A DNA stretch of 64,000 nt from Fluviispira multicolorata. Lineage in GTDB: Bacteria; Bdellovibrionota_B; Oligoflexia; Silvanigrellales; Silvanigrellaceae. Numbering within the stretch: position 1 is the first letter of the stretch; every line of letters starts with the position of its first letter. The notes below the pieces were generated by a model. The model was not told the DNA's origin and ran no database searches. It saw only the letters and a list, made by a program, of their open reading frames with translations. Shown here one piece after another: positions 26,686-36,129 of this stretch. The DNA is taken from contig NZ_WFLN01000009.1 of NCBI RefSeq assembly GCF_009208585.1, positions 1 to 64,000 of the forward strand, given 5' to 3'. A program made the position numbers and the translations under genes.

Positions 26686-27924
26686 ATGAGAAATTTTTAT
26701 GAAGTGAATGGAAATGTATTTTTTAAAATAGAAAAATATATGAATGAATGGGAGAATTTTATAGGAATTTATGATAAAAATGGCCAAGAAAAAAAAGGAG
26801 CAGCGCAAAGTTTAGGTTCACATGTACAAAAGCTATGGAAAAATTTTAATGAAGATCGTAGTCAATTAGATAAACATTATATGGAAACAGCTATTGGCCT
26901 ACAAGCATATATTTCTTCATTTTTACTACCTAATATTGAAAGAGTTTTTTCACTTCTAGTTAGAGATGAGAATATTTTTGCACTGGAAAGTCAATTGGTA
27001 ACAGAAAAAGATGAGCTTATTATAACTGATTTTGGTTGTGGACCCTTAAGTGGCTCTGTTGCAATACTTACGTTAATTGAATATATTTTGAGTCAAAATT
27101 CAAAATTAGTTGCTCCAAAGAAAATTTATATTTATGCAATCGATCGGTCAGAAAAAGTTGTAGAAGTTGGATCAAAATTTATTAAAAATTCTTTAATATC
27201 AGAATCAAGCATTTTTATTGAAAGAGTAACATCGCCGGCTAAAATTTTAAAAAAATCTGATATTGCATTGTGTATTAATGTCTTTAATGAAATTCCTGAA
27301 AAACATAGATTAAAAACTCTTAAATCAATTTATGATATGTCAAATGAAGGTGCTCTTTTGCTTATTATGGAGCCTGGCCAAGAAGAACATGCAAAAGCCT
27401 TAGGTACTTTGCGTGATCATTTGATAGAAACTGCAACTGATTGTGAAATAATTTCTCCATGCGCACATAAAAAACTTTGTCCACTTGCGCAGAATACAGC
27501 TCGTAAAGATTGGTGTTGGTTTCGACATGCTTGGAATCCTCCAGTATCACTTAATTTAATTGATAAGTTTTCAAAAATTGATCACCATGAATTAAATTTT
27601 TCTTATTTATTTCTGCAAAAAAACAAAATTCGTTCAGCAGAAAATTATTTTGCCCGCTGTGTAAGTGATGAATTTCCGTTAGATTTAAAAGGAAACAAAG
27701 CTCAATTTGATTACTTTACAAATAATCTTTCATCCGGAGAAAAAGAAGAGTTTATTGAAATGGCACAATATGAAGGAGGCCTCCAAAAAATATTGCTGTG
27801 CACGCAATCAGGAGCTTTAGAGTCTGCATTTGTTATTGCAGATCCTGAGCAAAAAGAGTATCGTAGGGGAAGAAGAATTAAAGAAGATTCTGAATTATAT
27901 ATGCGTGCAAAAGAACGGATTTAA
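26686..27924 (+). CDS. Rsm22-family (METTL17-like) putative rRNA methyltransferase
   Basis: The SAM-binding fold begins with ITDFGCGPLSGSVA and continues with CINVFNEIPE. After LLIMEPGQ comes a Cys cluster ISPCAHKKLCPLAQ…DWCWFRH, the Fe-S/metal site typical of Rsm22/METTL17 proteins, which associate with the small ribosomal subunit (in mitochondria during assembly). 412 aa. The gene starts 3 bp after mltG and its stop overlaps the next ATG (TAATG). Bacterial function is not established. Confidence 0.82.
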   Translation: MRNFYEVNGNVFFKIEKYMNEWENFIGIYDKNGQEKKGAAQSLGSHVQKLWKNFNEDRSQLDKHYMETAIGLQAYISSFLLPNIERVFSLLVRDENIFALESQLVTEKDELIITDFGCGPLSGSVAILTLIEYILSQNSKLVAPKKIYIYAIDRSEKVVEVGSKFIKNSLISESSIFIERVTSPAKILKKSDIALCINVFNEIPEKHRLKTLKSIYDMSNEGALLLIMEPGQEEHAKALGTLRDHLIETATDCEIISPCAHKKLCPLAQNTARKDWCWFRHAWNPPVSLNLIDKFSKIDHHELNFSYLFLQKNKIRSAENYFARCVSDEFPLDLKGNKAQFDYFTNNLSSGEKEEFIEMAQYEGGLQKILLCTQSGALESAFVIADPEQKEYRRGRRIKEDSELYMRAKERI

Positions 27925-28538
27925 TGGGTAATAAAAAAATTGTAAAATTTTTTCAAAAAATTGGTGAAGCTCAAGGTCTATTAGAAGATATTCCAAAGAT
28001 GACCAGACGTTCAGCAATTATGATTCCAATTCTATGTCCAGAGTCTGATTGGCACAATGATATTGTAGACATAAAAAATTGGAGTTTACTTTTTACTATC
28101 CGTTCTAAAAATTTAAAAGAACATGCAGGTGAAGTTTCATTCCCAGGGGGAAGAATTGAAGAGAATGAATCCCCTTATGAAACCGCATTAAGAGAATGTG
28201 ACGAAGAAATTGGTTTAAAAAAAGAAAATATTATAGCGACGTTTCAACTCAATAATTCATTTGCACGCTCTGGTTATCATATCGTGCCTTTTTGTTCCCT
28301 TGTTTCCAATAGTTTTAAATTAAAAATGAATGCTGATGAAGTAAGCGAAACAGTCACATTAACAATTCAAGATATTTTAAATATTGAAGCATGGAGTGAA
28401 ATACGAACTCTAGCAACCTTTAAAAGAGAAGTGTGGCACTACCCAATTGAGATTAAAAATGTTGGATTCTTTGATATTTGGGGAGCAACAGGTAATATAT
28501 TAAAGGATCTTATGCTTAGAATAGAAAAGAATATTTAA
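27924..28538 (+). CDS. Nudix hydrolase, CoA pyrophosphatase (NudL)-like
   Basis: A 204-aa protein. The Nudix box GGRIEENESPYETALRECDE, completed by EIGL, is intact, preceded by AGEVSFPGG, the signature that separates CoA/acyl-CoA pyrophosphatases from other Nudix enzymes. It would cleave CoA to 3',5'-ADP and 4'-phosphopantetheine. Start overlaps the upstream stop by 1 bp. Its 3' end overlaps the convergent rppH gene by 4 bp. Confidence 0.85.
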   Translation: MGNKKIVKFFQKIGEAQGLLEDIPKMTRRSAIMIPILCPESDWHNDIVDIKNWSLLFTIRSKNLKEHAGEVSFPGGRIEENESPYETALRECDEEIGLKKENIIATFQLNNSFARSGYHIVPFCSLVSNSFKLKMNADEVSETVTLTIQDILNIEAWSEIRTLATFKREVWHYPIEIKNVGFFDIWGATGNILKDLMLRIEKNI

Positions 28539-28984
28539 ATCTTAAGTAAATTTAATTCACGGCAAAAATCATAAAAAGAGGCGATTTTCCATTGAGAATA
28601 TATGTCAACAAAATCTTCTATATTTACAAGTTTAACTTTTTTAAATTCTCCAACTGATTTTTTAAGATCTATTTTATTTATATCTTTGAGTTCAATTAAA
28701 AACCAAAGTTGTTCTTGACCTACATTTCCTTTAAATCTCTCCCTGTTTAAAATTTCTTTTGGAAAATAATATCTACGCCAAAATTTAGATTTGTATATTA
28801 TTTTGAAGTCCGCTTCTTCTACTCCAAGCTCTTCAATTGTTTCACGAATAATTGCATGTAAAGGGGACTTGTCGGACTCTTCTATACCCCCTTGCACGTT
28901 TTGCCAAGTGTTGTGATCGGTTCGGTTGCAAGCCAAATACATATTATTGCATTTAATCAGTGCAGCTACATTTTCTCTGAACAT
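28535..28984 (-). CDS. rppH: RNA pyrophosphohydrolase-like Nudix protein
   Basis: Removes pyrophosphate from the 5' end of mRNA before decay. Motifs are TWQNVQGGIEESDKSPL with RETIEELGV, and WRRYYFP, both typical of RppH/Ap4A hydrolases. Start 28984 is set by AAAGGG 7 nt upstream; the longer frame to 29065 runs into lpxK and adds an unrelated N-terminus. 149 aa, slightly short for RppH (~160). Last gene of the lol-bam-lpx run. Confidence 0.85.
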   Translation of the reverse strand: MFRENVAALIKCNNMYLACNRTDHNTWQNVQGGIEESDKSPLHAIIRETIEELGVEEADFKIIYKSKFWRRYYFPKEILNRERFKGNVGQEQLWFLIELKDINKIDLKKSVGEFKKVKLVNIEDFVDIYSQWKIASFYDFCRELNLLKI

Positions 28985-28995
28985 AATTGTCCCTT

Positions 28996-30207
28996 TTATG
29001 AAAGAATATGAGTTATAGATATTGTTTCCAAATTGTAATTTAAAAACTGTATATCTACAGAGCAAATAAGTATGTTTTTATTTTTAATTCCTAAATAAAA
29101 ACGAGGGTCATTGTACCATCTAAAAAAATCTTTTAAAGTCATTATTATATAATCAGATTTATTAATTTTTTCATAAACAAATGCGTTAAGAGCACTGTGA
29201 TCGTTTAAAAAAATAAAATTATATTTTTTAGTATTCAATAAAAATGACAGATCATTTAAAAATTGCTTTGGATGAGCTATTCCTGATAAAAGCAAAGGGT
29301 TTTTAGAAGTTTGAAAAATTGAAAAGACTTCGTTTTCAGAGATGTTTTTCTCTAAATATACTTTATTAGCGGCTATTTTAATAGTCCAAAATAAAGTTTT
29401 ATAATTGATAATGATATCTTTTTCTCCTGGTGAAATGGAGAAAGTTTGAAGTGAGTTATTTATTCGGTTTTTAAATTCATTATTATTTTGTGTCTTTGTG
29501 CGAGACCAAAACCGATAATTAAAATGATCTAGTAAAAATGCAAAGTTTTTTTTGCCATAACCTTCTCGATAAGGGCCTACAGGAATTGTAAATAAAGGAC
29601 TTTCTAGGAGCAAGTGTGGTGACCATAGACATAGATTTATATGTCTTGGGCAAGCAAAGTGTTGTAAACCATCATCTAAAATGACTATTGTTTTATTTAT
29701 GTTCCAATTGTTCTTGTTGATGTGGTCATATAAATAATTTAAAGACTCAATTCGCTTTTTGTTTTGCAAAATATAAAATGCATTTGAGCTTTTTTTTCTA
29801 GAGAACTTTAGAATTTCATAGTGCTCTCTATTTTCATCAGAAAGCATAGATAAGTTACATTCAACTTCACTGCAGCAATAAAATTCTTTGATATTATTTC
29901 CAACCCCTCTTGAGGCAATTGCAACATTCCAGCCCATTTCTAAATATATTAATGCAATTTTTTGGACAACGGGTGATTTTCCTGTACCACCAATAAGTAT
30001 ATTTCCAACACAAATTATTTTAAAATTAATATTTGAATTTATATTTTCTAATAATAAATATCCATTATTTCTGCGATTTTCTGCAATAATGCTTACTATA
30101 TAAGAAAGTAAATACAAAATTGGAGAAAGAAGCAAAAAAAAGAAGCCCTTTTTAGATAGGGGTTTGTCAAGAATACTTCTGATTTTTTGTCCGAAAGATT
30201 CAGACAT
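28996..30207 (-). CDS. lpxK: Tetraacyldisaccharide 4'-kinase
   Basis: Phosphorylates the 4' position of the lipid A disaccharide at the inner membrane. The N-terminal hydrophobic segment (21-43) is the membrane anchor, and the P-loop is GGTGKSPV (73-80). ILDDGLQHFACPRHINLCLW contains the family's DDGxQH motif. 403 aa, a little longer than the usual ~330, with extra polar inserts. Overlaps the msbA stop by 8 bp. Confidence 0.93.
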   Translation of the reverse strand: MSESFGQKIRSILDKPLSKKGFFFLLLSPILYLLSYIVSIIAENRRNNGYLLLENINSNINFKIICVGNILIGGTGKSPVVQKIALIYLEMGWNVAIASRGVGNNIKEFYCCSEVECNLSMLSDENREHYEILKFSRKKSSNAFYILQNKKRIESLNYLYDHINKNNWNINKTIVILDDGLQHFACPRHINLCLWSPHLLLESPLFTIPVGPYREGYGKKNFAFLLDHFNYRFWSRTKTQNNNEFKNRINNSLQTFSISPGEKDIIINYKTLFWTIKIAANKVYLEKNISENEVFSIFQTSKNPLLLSGIAHPKQFLNDLSFLLNTKKYNFIFLNDHSALNAFVYEKINKSDYIIMTLKDFFRWYNDPRFYLGIKNKNILICSVDIQFLNYNLETISITHILS

Positions 30208-31942
30208 AACTTAATATCTCCCGAGGTGCTCCCTGTTTCGTTATTTTGCCATTTTCAAAAACATAACACATGTCGAAATCTTTAACTTCGTTTATAGAGT
30301 GTGATACTGCGATGACTGTGTGTTCAGAATCTTTTGATTTCCATTTATGGATCGCTTGCCAAAAAAGATTGGCAGAATTTGTATCTAAATTTGCGGTGGG
30401 TTCATCAAGCAGGATTAATTTTGGTGAAGCAAATAAAGTTCTTGCTAGTGCGACTCTTGCCTTCTCGCCGCCAGAAAGTCCATCACCTAAAAAACCTAAT
30501 TTTTTATCGAGCATTAATTGAGAACCACTGTCGGAGAATGCAAGCATGAGTGCTAAAACAAGTTCTTTTGCTTTATCATCAGAAATATGTTCTGGAATTC
30601 CTTGCTCAGCATATATAATATTTTCTTTAACTGTGCCGCGAAAAATATAGGGTGATTGAGAGGCTAATAAAAAATCTGAAGTAACAGAAATTTCACCTTC
30701 ATTTGGAATTATGAGTCCTGCAAGTGATCTTAAAAAGGTTGTTTTTCCTGCACCACTTTCACCGATAAAAGCGACCTTACATCCTTTTGGTATCTTTAAA
30801 GAACAATTTTCTAAAATAGCTTTCCCACCTTCAGTTATGTAAGTAACATTTTTTGCAATTACAGCTTCTTTAGATTGGCTAGAGAGCGCTATTGGTCTTT
30901 TATAAAGACTTGAGTGCGAATAGTCCCCAATAAAGTTTTTAACTCTTTGTAATACAACTTTTATTTCACTGAAAAAGGTAATTGTACCCGCAATATTTTT
31001 AATATATCTAAAGGAAAATGCGAGAAGAATAAGCATTGTTGAATAGGTACCTGATTGAAAATTATCTACAAAAGATAATCTCCAAGCAAATATTACGGCA
31101 AGTACGGCTGTTGCAAAAAATTCCATACTCGGAGAAAAAAATGTTCTTACAAACAGGCTTTTTTTCATAAAAAAATAATTTTTAATATTTAAAACTTCGA
31201 AATCTCTTTCTTCTCTGTCGTGGCTTCTAAGGGCATTTACTGAGAGTAAACCGTTATGAGTGGAGAGAATTCGAGTTGAAATGCCAATTTGTTTTTTTTG
31301 TCCTTCACGGGTGTAGAAATTTAATTTTTGAGAAATCTTTCTGAGTAGTAATGCTAATGGCACAACAATAGCAAGACCTATAATAAAAGTTTTCCAGGAA
31401 ATAATAAGCATTGAAGCAATAATTCCAATGAGAACAATAAAGTCACGTGCGGCACTTATTGTTCCTTTACTTATGGCTCCCTGTAATAAAGCTGTGTCTT
31501 GCATAAGTTGGTTTGCTGTAGAATCAGGATTTTTTTGATCAAGGGTGTTTCCTGGTGAGGATAAAAACCCTTTTAGCATTTCTTCTCTGAGAGAGTGCGC
31601 AACTTTATGTCCAGCTCTCTCTGTTAAATACGAACTCATAAATCCTGAAATAAGTTTAATAAGAGCTGCAACGACAATAAAGATTGGAATAATGAAAACT
31701 AATTCACGTCTATCAATGACTTCATTGAAATGGATATAGTTTTTAAAATCTCCTGGAATGAGTTCTGAAATTTGTATTCGAGGAGTTGTTACGAAAACGA
31801 GTTGTAATATTGTGCCGGCGGATAAGGCTAATATAATTTCTGAAAATGAATATATTGGGAGCCATGGAATACTTAAGAGAATATCTTTCTTTCCTGCAGA
31901 CCAAACTATTTTAAAGAAAGAATTTTTATTCTCATGCTTCAT
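30200..31942 (-). CDS. msbA: Lipid A-core flippase-type ABC exporter
   Basis: A half-transporter of 580 aa: six-helix membrane domain (residues ~20-320) and ATPase with Walker A GESGAGKTT, signature GLSGGEKARVALAR and Walker B LILLDEPTANLD. Position directly between lpxB and lpxK makes lipid A flipping the likely job. Start ATG 31942 overlaps the lpxB stop (ATGA); a TTG four codons earlier is possible. Specificity is inferred from context, not from motifs. Confidence 0.85.
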   Translation of the reverse strand: MKHENKNSFFKIVWSAGKKDILLSIPWLPIYSFSEIILALSAGTILQLVFVTTPRIQISELIPGDFKNYIHFNEVIDRRELVFIIPIFIVVAALIKLISGFMSSYLTERAGHKVAHSLREEMLKGFLSSPGNTLDQKNPDSTANQLMQDTALLQGAISKGTISAARDFIVLIGIIASMLIISWKTFIIGLAIVVPLALLLRKISQKLNFYTREGQKKQIGISTRILSTHNGLLSVNALRSHDREERDFEVLNIKNYFFMKKSLFVRTFFSPSMEFFATAVLAVIFAWRLSFVDNFQSGTYSTMLILLAFSFRYIKNIAGTITFFSEIKVVLQRVKNFIGDYSHSSLYKRPIALSSQSKEAVIAKNVTYITEGGKAILENCSLKIPKGCKVAFIGESGAGKTTFLRSLAGLIIPNEGEISVTSDFLLASQSPYIFRGTVKENIIYAEQGIPEHISDDKAKELVLALMLAFSDSGSQLMLDKKLGFLGDGLSGGEKARVALARTLFASPKLILLDEPTANLDTNSANLFWQAIHKWKSKDSEHTVIAVSHSINEVKDFDMCYVFENGKITKQGAPREILSYV

Positions 31943-33171
31943 TTTTGTATCCAAATATCTTTATGAATTCTAAATTTTTGCTCTAATGGTACATCATATT
32001 TTTCAATTGTATTTATAATTTCTTTAGCAGCATTATTTGCAGAATTTTCAGGAAACATTTTTTGTATTTCTACTAATTCGCCAATCATTTCAGATCTTAT
32101 TTCAATATCATTGAGAAGTTTTAGTGCATGATTAACTAGATTGATTGCTAAAGCATTCTCTTGAATATATTCAGGTATTGTTTCACGATTGGTGGCTAAG
32201 TTTACAAGCGAAATATATTTTACTTTTAATATTCTTTTTACAATCATTGCTGTTATTGGGGAAACTTTGTAAAATACAGACATAGGTGTGCTAAAAAATG
32301 CAGTTTCTAATGTTGCTGTTCCTGAACATACCCAAGCATAACTCGATGTATTCATAACTTCATATGCATTGCCAATACCAAAAGAAATTTTTTCTTCTAA
32401 CCATTCTTTAGATCGACCAAATTGCTCTGCAGTTTTTCTGGCGATGTCTTTTACAAAATTTGGATCTAGAGTTTTTGCAATAGGAATAGCTCCAGTTACC
32501 TTATCAAGACGTTCACTTAAATTTATAAATGCCTCAATTAAAAGTGGGAGGAGTTTTTTTATTTCACTTTTTCGACTGCCGGGAAGCATACCGATTTTAT
32601 ATGGTACTTTTTTATTTGGATGACTGGTTAAATACGCATCTACAGCATCTTTTAAAGGGTTTCCAATAAACTTAGCATTAACCCCTCTCTCTTTAAAAAA
32701 TTGAATTTCGAAAGGTAAAATACTTGTAACAAGATGTGAATTTTCTTGTAGAATTTTTGTTCTGCCTTCGCCGTGTGACCAAGCTTTAGGGGGAATATGA
32801 TAAACAGTTGTAAAACCTAATGCATAAACCTCTTGAATCAGTCTTAAATTAAAGCCAGGGTAGTCTACAAAAATAACTACTTCTGGTTTTCTGATCTTTA
32901 TTTCTTGTAATATTTTTTTATACAATTTAGAAATTACAGAATAATGAGAAATAATTTCAGTAAAACCAAAAACGGCTAAATCTTCAACATTAATTATACA
33001 ATCAAACCCTTCATTACGCATCAAAGGGCCAGCACAACCGAAAAAGTGCTTTTCAGGGAGGTCGCGCGCTTTAAATTCGTCTTTCATTGCTTTAATAAGA
33101 AGAGATGCTTGCGCATCTCCACTTGCTTCACCGGCTATAATACAAATGCCACTGCTTAAGTTTTGTTCCAT
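31939..33171 (-). CDS. lpxB: Lipid-A-disaccharide synthase
   Basis: Joins UDP-2,3-diacylglucosamine and lipid X to make the lipid A disaccharide. The N-terminal IIAGEASGD, FVDYPGFNLRL, MLPGSRKSEI and CSGTATLETAFFSTPM blocks are diagnostic of this GT-B glycosyltransferase. 410 aa. Three bases separate it from lpxA. Confidence 0.96.
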   Translation of the reverse strand: MEQNLSSGICIIAGEASGDAQASLLIKAMKDEFKARDLPEKHFFGCAGPLMRNEGFDCIINVEDLAVFGFTEIISHYSVISKLYKKILQEIKIRKPEVVIFVDYPGFNLRLIQEVYALGFTTVYHIPPKAWSHGEGRTKILQENSHLVTSILPFEIQFFKERGVNAKFIGNPLKDAVDAYLTSHPNKKVPYKIGMLPGSRKSEIKKLLPLLIEAFINLSERLDKVTGAIPIAKTLDPNFVKDIARKTAEQFGRSKEWLEEKISFGIGNAYEVMNTSSYAWVCSGTATLETAFFSTPMSVFYKVSPITAMIVKRILKVKYISLVNLATNRETIPEYIQENALAINLVNHALKLLNDIEIRSEMIGELVEIQKMFPENSANNAAKEIINTIEKYDVPLEQKFRIHKDIWIQK

Positions 33172-33174
33172 TTT

Positions 33175-33999
33175 TTATCCTTCAAAGGAAGGTTCTCGAT
33201 GAATATTTTGTGGGTGTGCTACGCCACGTTTTGAGTTTCTGATAAAATCAGCAAATTTTTTTACTTCTTGAAAATGAATTAATTCAGATAAAGAAGCGAT
33301 TGATTCTTCTATTGTAGGGTGACCGTGATAGAAAAACACTTTATAAGCTGCTTTTAAAGCATTTCTCGCTTCGCTCGACACATTCCTGCGACGAAGGCCT
33401 TCCATATTAAGCCCTCTCAATATTGCTCTTCCTCCTTCAGCCATGCAATAAGGCGGAACATCTTTTACTGTGACAGAACCTGCCGCAAGCATTGCCATAT
33501 CACCAATATGGACATATTGGTGGACAGCGCAGATACCACCAATTGTTACTTTATTATGGATTGTAACGTGTCCAGCAAGTTGTACAACATTGGCAAAAAT
33601 ATTTTGGTTTCCAATAAGACAATCATGAGCGACATGAACATAATTCATAAATAAATTTTCATCGCCAATTTCAGTTTTTCCGCCACCTTGTATGGTGCCG
33701 GTTTGTAAAGTTGTGAACTCGCGAATTATATTTTTATTTCCGACAATAAGCTGAGTGGGCTCGCCTTTATACTTTAAATCTTGAGGAATATTTCCAACGG
33801 ATGCATAACTAAAGATTGTATTATACTCACCAATTGTTGTATGTCCGGTTACAAGCGCATGACCATGGACTTCTGTTCCCTTACCAATTTTTACATTTTT
33901 ACCAATGGTAGCATACGGACCAATAATTACTCCACTGTCTAATTCGGCTCCATCTTCAATAATTGCTGTTGGATGTATTTGTGTTGAAGAGCTGTTCAT
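33175..33999 (-). CDS. lpxA: Acyl-ACP--UDP-N-acetylglucosamine O-acyltransferase
   Basis: First committed acyl transfer of lipid A synthesis, in the cytoplasm. Left-handed beta-helix made of hexapeptide repeats (IHPTAIIEDGAELDSGVIIG and onward), catalytic His in YVHVAHDCLIG, and the GLNMEGLRRR segment at the helix end. 274 aa. AAGGAA upstream of the ATG. Confidence 0.97.
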   Translation of the reverse strand: MNSSSTQIHPTAIIEDGAELDSGVIIGPYATIGKNVKIGKGTEVHGHALVTGHTTIGEYNTIFSYASVGNIPQDLKYKGEPTQLIVGNKNIIREFTTLQTGTIQGGGKTEIGDENLFMNYVHVAHDCLIGNQNIFANVVQLAGHVTIHNKVTIGGICAVHQYVHIGDMAMLAAGSVTVKDVPPYCMAEGGRAILRGLNMEGLRRRNVSSEARNALKAAYKVFFYHGHPTIEESIASLSELIHFQEVKKFADFIRNSKRGVAHPQNIHREPSFEG

Positions 34000-34001
34000 T
34001 G

Positions 34002-34475
34002 TTAATTCCTTCTTGAAGCGCCTAAAGCAATTGAGAATTTACATTCTACTGCAATTTCATCATTAACAAATGCTGTTCCTTTGAACCAAAGAAATGGTCC
34101 TCTGGTTTTTTCTAATGACACTTCATAGCGAACAGTATCGCCAGGACCTGTGGGTTTACGAAAGCGAACATCATCAATAGAAGCTAAAAAGCCTAATTTT
34201 TCTTCAAGTAGTCCTTCTTTTTCTCGGTTTATACCAATTAATACTGCGCCAGATTGTGCCATTCCTTCAATATAATACACTCCAGGGTAAATTGGATTAT
34301 CAGGAAAATGACCCGCAAATACAGGATCTGTTGTGTGATGAGTTTTGCTTGAGACAATTCTATCATTATCTGTAACTTCATGGATAGAATCAATTAATAG
34401 TAGAGGATCTCTGTGGGGGATATATTTTTTTATTTTTTCAAGATCCATTAATATATTTATTTGGGACGGGCTCAT
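34002..34475 (-). CDS. fabZ: 3-hydroxyacyl-ACP dehydratase FabZ
   Basis: Dehydrates 3-hydroxyacyl-ACP in fatty-acid elongation. Hot-dog fold with IPHRDPLLLID, catalytic His in FAGHFPDNPIYPG and Glu in YYIEGMAQSGAV. The start is uncertain: ATG 34475 has AGAGGAG about 11 nt upstream (157 aa), while ATG 34448 would give the more usual ~148 aa. Placed between lpxD and lpxA as in many Gram-negatives, where it competes with LpxA for the same substrate. Confidence 0.96.
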   Translation of the reverse strand: MSPSQINILMDLEKIKKYIPHRDPLLLIDSIHEVTDNDRIVSSKTHHTTDPVFAGHFPDNPIYPGVYYIEGMAQSGAVLIGINREKEGLLEEKLGFLASIDDVRFRKPTGPGDTVRYEVSLEKTRGPFLWFKGTAFVNDEIAVECKFSIALGASRRN

Positions 34476-34500
34476 AAAATTTTTTTCTCCTCTAATCATT

Positions 34501-35514
34501 TTATGATGATTTTTTATTTGTCTGTTTTACGATTTTATTAAGAGTTGCAAGATGGGCTGTGTATTCTTTAAAAGGGCGTGCAGGAGAGCCTCCCCATATT
34601 TGTTCGGAAGGAATATTTTTAGAAATACCGCTTTGCGCTGTAAGCATTGCTTTATCACCAATTTTAACATGTCCAGATACACCAACTTGACCCGCCATTA
34701 CTACTTTGTTTCCTACAGTTGTAGATCCTGCTATACCAACTTGACCAGCTATAAAACAAAGTTCTCCAATCACAACATTATGCGCAACCATAACTAAATT
34801 ATCGATTTTAGTTTGACGACCTATTTTGGTGTCAGACATTGCGCCTCTATCTATAGTTGAATTTGCGCCAATTTCAACATCATCTTCAATAAAAACGCCA
34901 CCAATTTGTGGAATTTTAACATTTTCATTTATATCGGCAGCAAACCCAAAGCCATCGCCACCAACGACGACACCAGGGTTTAATATACATCTGTTACCAA
35001 TGCGGCAACCTTCTCTAAGAACAACATTAGGATAAAGAATACAATCCTCACCAATCGTACTTGCAGCTCCAATAAAGCAGTTTGAATAAATAACTGAGTG
35101 AGCTCCAATGCGTGCTCCTGGGCCAATAAATACAAAAGGAAAGATTGTTGCAGAAGGGTGAATTTCGGCTGATTTGTCAATTATAGCATGGTCTGAAATA
35201 CCATTAAATGGATGAGTTGGCTTAAAAAAAATCTGAGAAATTTTCGCTAGAGTAACATGGGGATTATCGCATATAATAAGACAATTCGCCACTTTTTCTT
35301 TAAATAGTTCAGCAGCTTTTTTTGAGCAAATTATTGCGCCTGCATTTGTATGATAAACATCGTTAAGATATTTATCATTAATTAAAAAAGAAATTTGATT
35401 TTTATCGGCTCTATCTAAAGGAGCAATGCCTGAAAATTTAATGTCTTCAGAGTTTAAATTAATAACTTCACAATTTGATATTTTACTAATATCGTTTATT
35501 GATAAGTTTGTCAT
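34501..35514 (-). CDS. lpxD: UDP-3-O-acylglucosamine N-acyltransferase
   Basis: Adds the N-linked acyl chain in lipid A synthesis. An N-terminal uridine-binding domain (1-100) precedes a hexapeptide-repeat beta-helix with [15 protein letters not shown] and catalytic His in MVAHNVVIG. 337 aa. Its ATG follows the skp stop directly. Confidence 0.97.
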   Translation of the reverse strand: MTNLSINDISKISNCEVINLNSEDIKFSGIAPLDRADKNQISFLINDKYLNDVYHTNAGAIICSKKAAELFKEKVANCLIICDNPHVTLAKISQIFFKPTHPFNGISDHAIIDKSAEIHPSATIFPFVFIGPGARIGAHSVIYSNCFIGAASTIGEDCILYPNVVLREGCRIGNRCILNPGVVVGGDGFGFAADINENVKIPQIGGVFIEDDVEIGANSTIDRGAMSDTKIGRQTKIDNLVMVAHNVVIGELCFIAGQVGIAGSTTVGNKVVMAGQVGVSGHVKIGDKAMLTAQSGISKNIPSEQIWGGSPARPFKEYTAHLATLNKIVKQTNKKSS

Positions 35515-36087
35515 TTAATTTGTTCCTTTTACCTTTGATTTTGCTTTGTATTTTTTATTATATTCAGCGACTACTTTTGGAGTTAAGTCTTCAGCTTTTT
35601 TAGCGTATAAAACTATACCAGCTCCTTTGTCAAATACAGCATCTAGGTCTTTAGGTTCAGATATTTCTTTTATAACTCCGAGCATATTTTGAAATATTTG
35701 CTGACTTGCATCGATTTCTTGTTTGCGCATTTTTTCCTGAGATCTAAATTTAAAGTCTTGAAAATTTACATTTTTAGTTTGTATTTCTTTTTGCTTAATG
35801 AGTTTATCTGATTCTGAAAGTACAGTTTGTTGTGATTGAAATTCTTCAATTAATTTTTTTAACTCAGTTTCTTGTGCACGCATGCTATCTTCTATTTCTT
35901 GAACTTCTTTACGCATGCTTGCTTGTTTAGCTTTGCCTTCATCTGTTTGTAAAATTGCAGCTTGAACATCCACAACACCAATTTTAAATTGTGAAGCATC
36001 TTTTGCATATATACCTTGAATTAAAGAAAAAGATATAGCAATAATTAGCGATTTGCATAAAACTTTATTTACCAAATTGATATTCAT
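35515..36087 (-). CDS. skp: OmpH/Skp-family periplasmic chaperone
   Basis: Binds unfolded outer-membrane proteins in the periplasm. A signal peptide (about 1-25, ending GIYA) is followed by KIGVVDVQAAILQTDEGK, typical of Skp, and a long charged coiled coil (KEVQEIEDSMRAQETELKKL and on). 190 aa from ATG 36087, chosen because GGAGG lies upstream. Between bamA and lpxD as in E. coli. Confidence 0.92.
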   Translation of the reverse strand: MNINLVNKVLCKSLIIAISFSLIQGIYAKDASQFKIGVVDVQAAILQTDEGKAKQASMRKEVQEIEDSMRAQETELKKLIEEFQSQQTVLSESDKLIKQKEIQTKNVNFQDFKFRSQEKMRKQEIDASQQIFQNMLGVIKEISEPKDLDAVFDKGAGIVLYAKKAEDLTPKVVAEYNKKYKAKSKVKGTN

Positions 36088-36129
36088 AATTAATTCCTCC
36101 AAATATTGAGAATCACTTTTATAACATTA

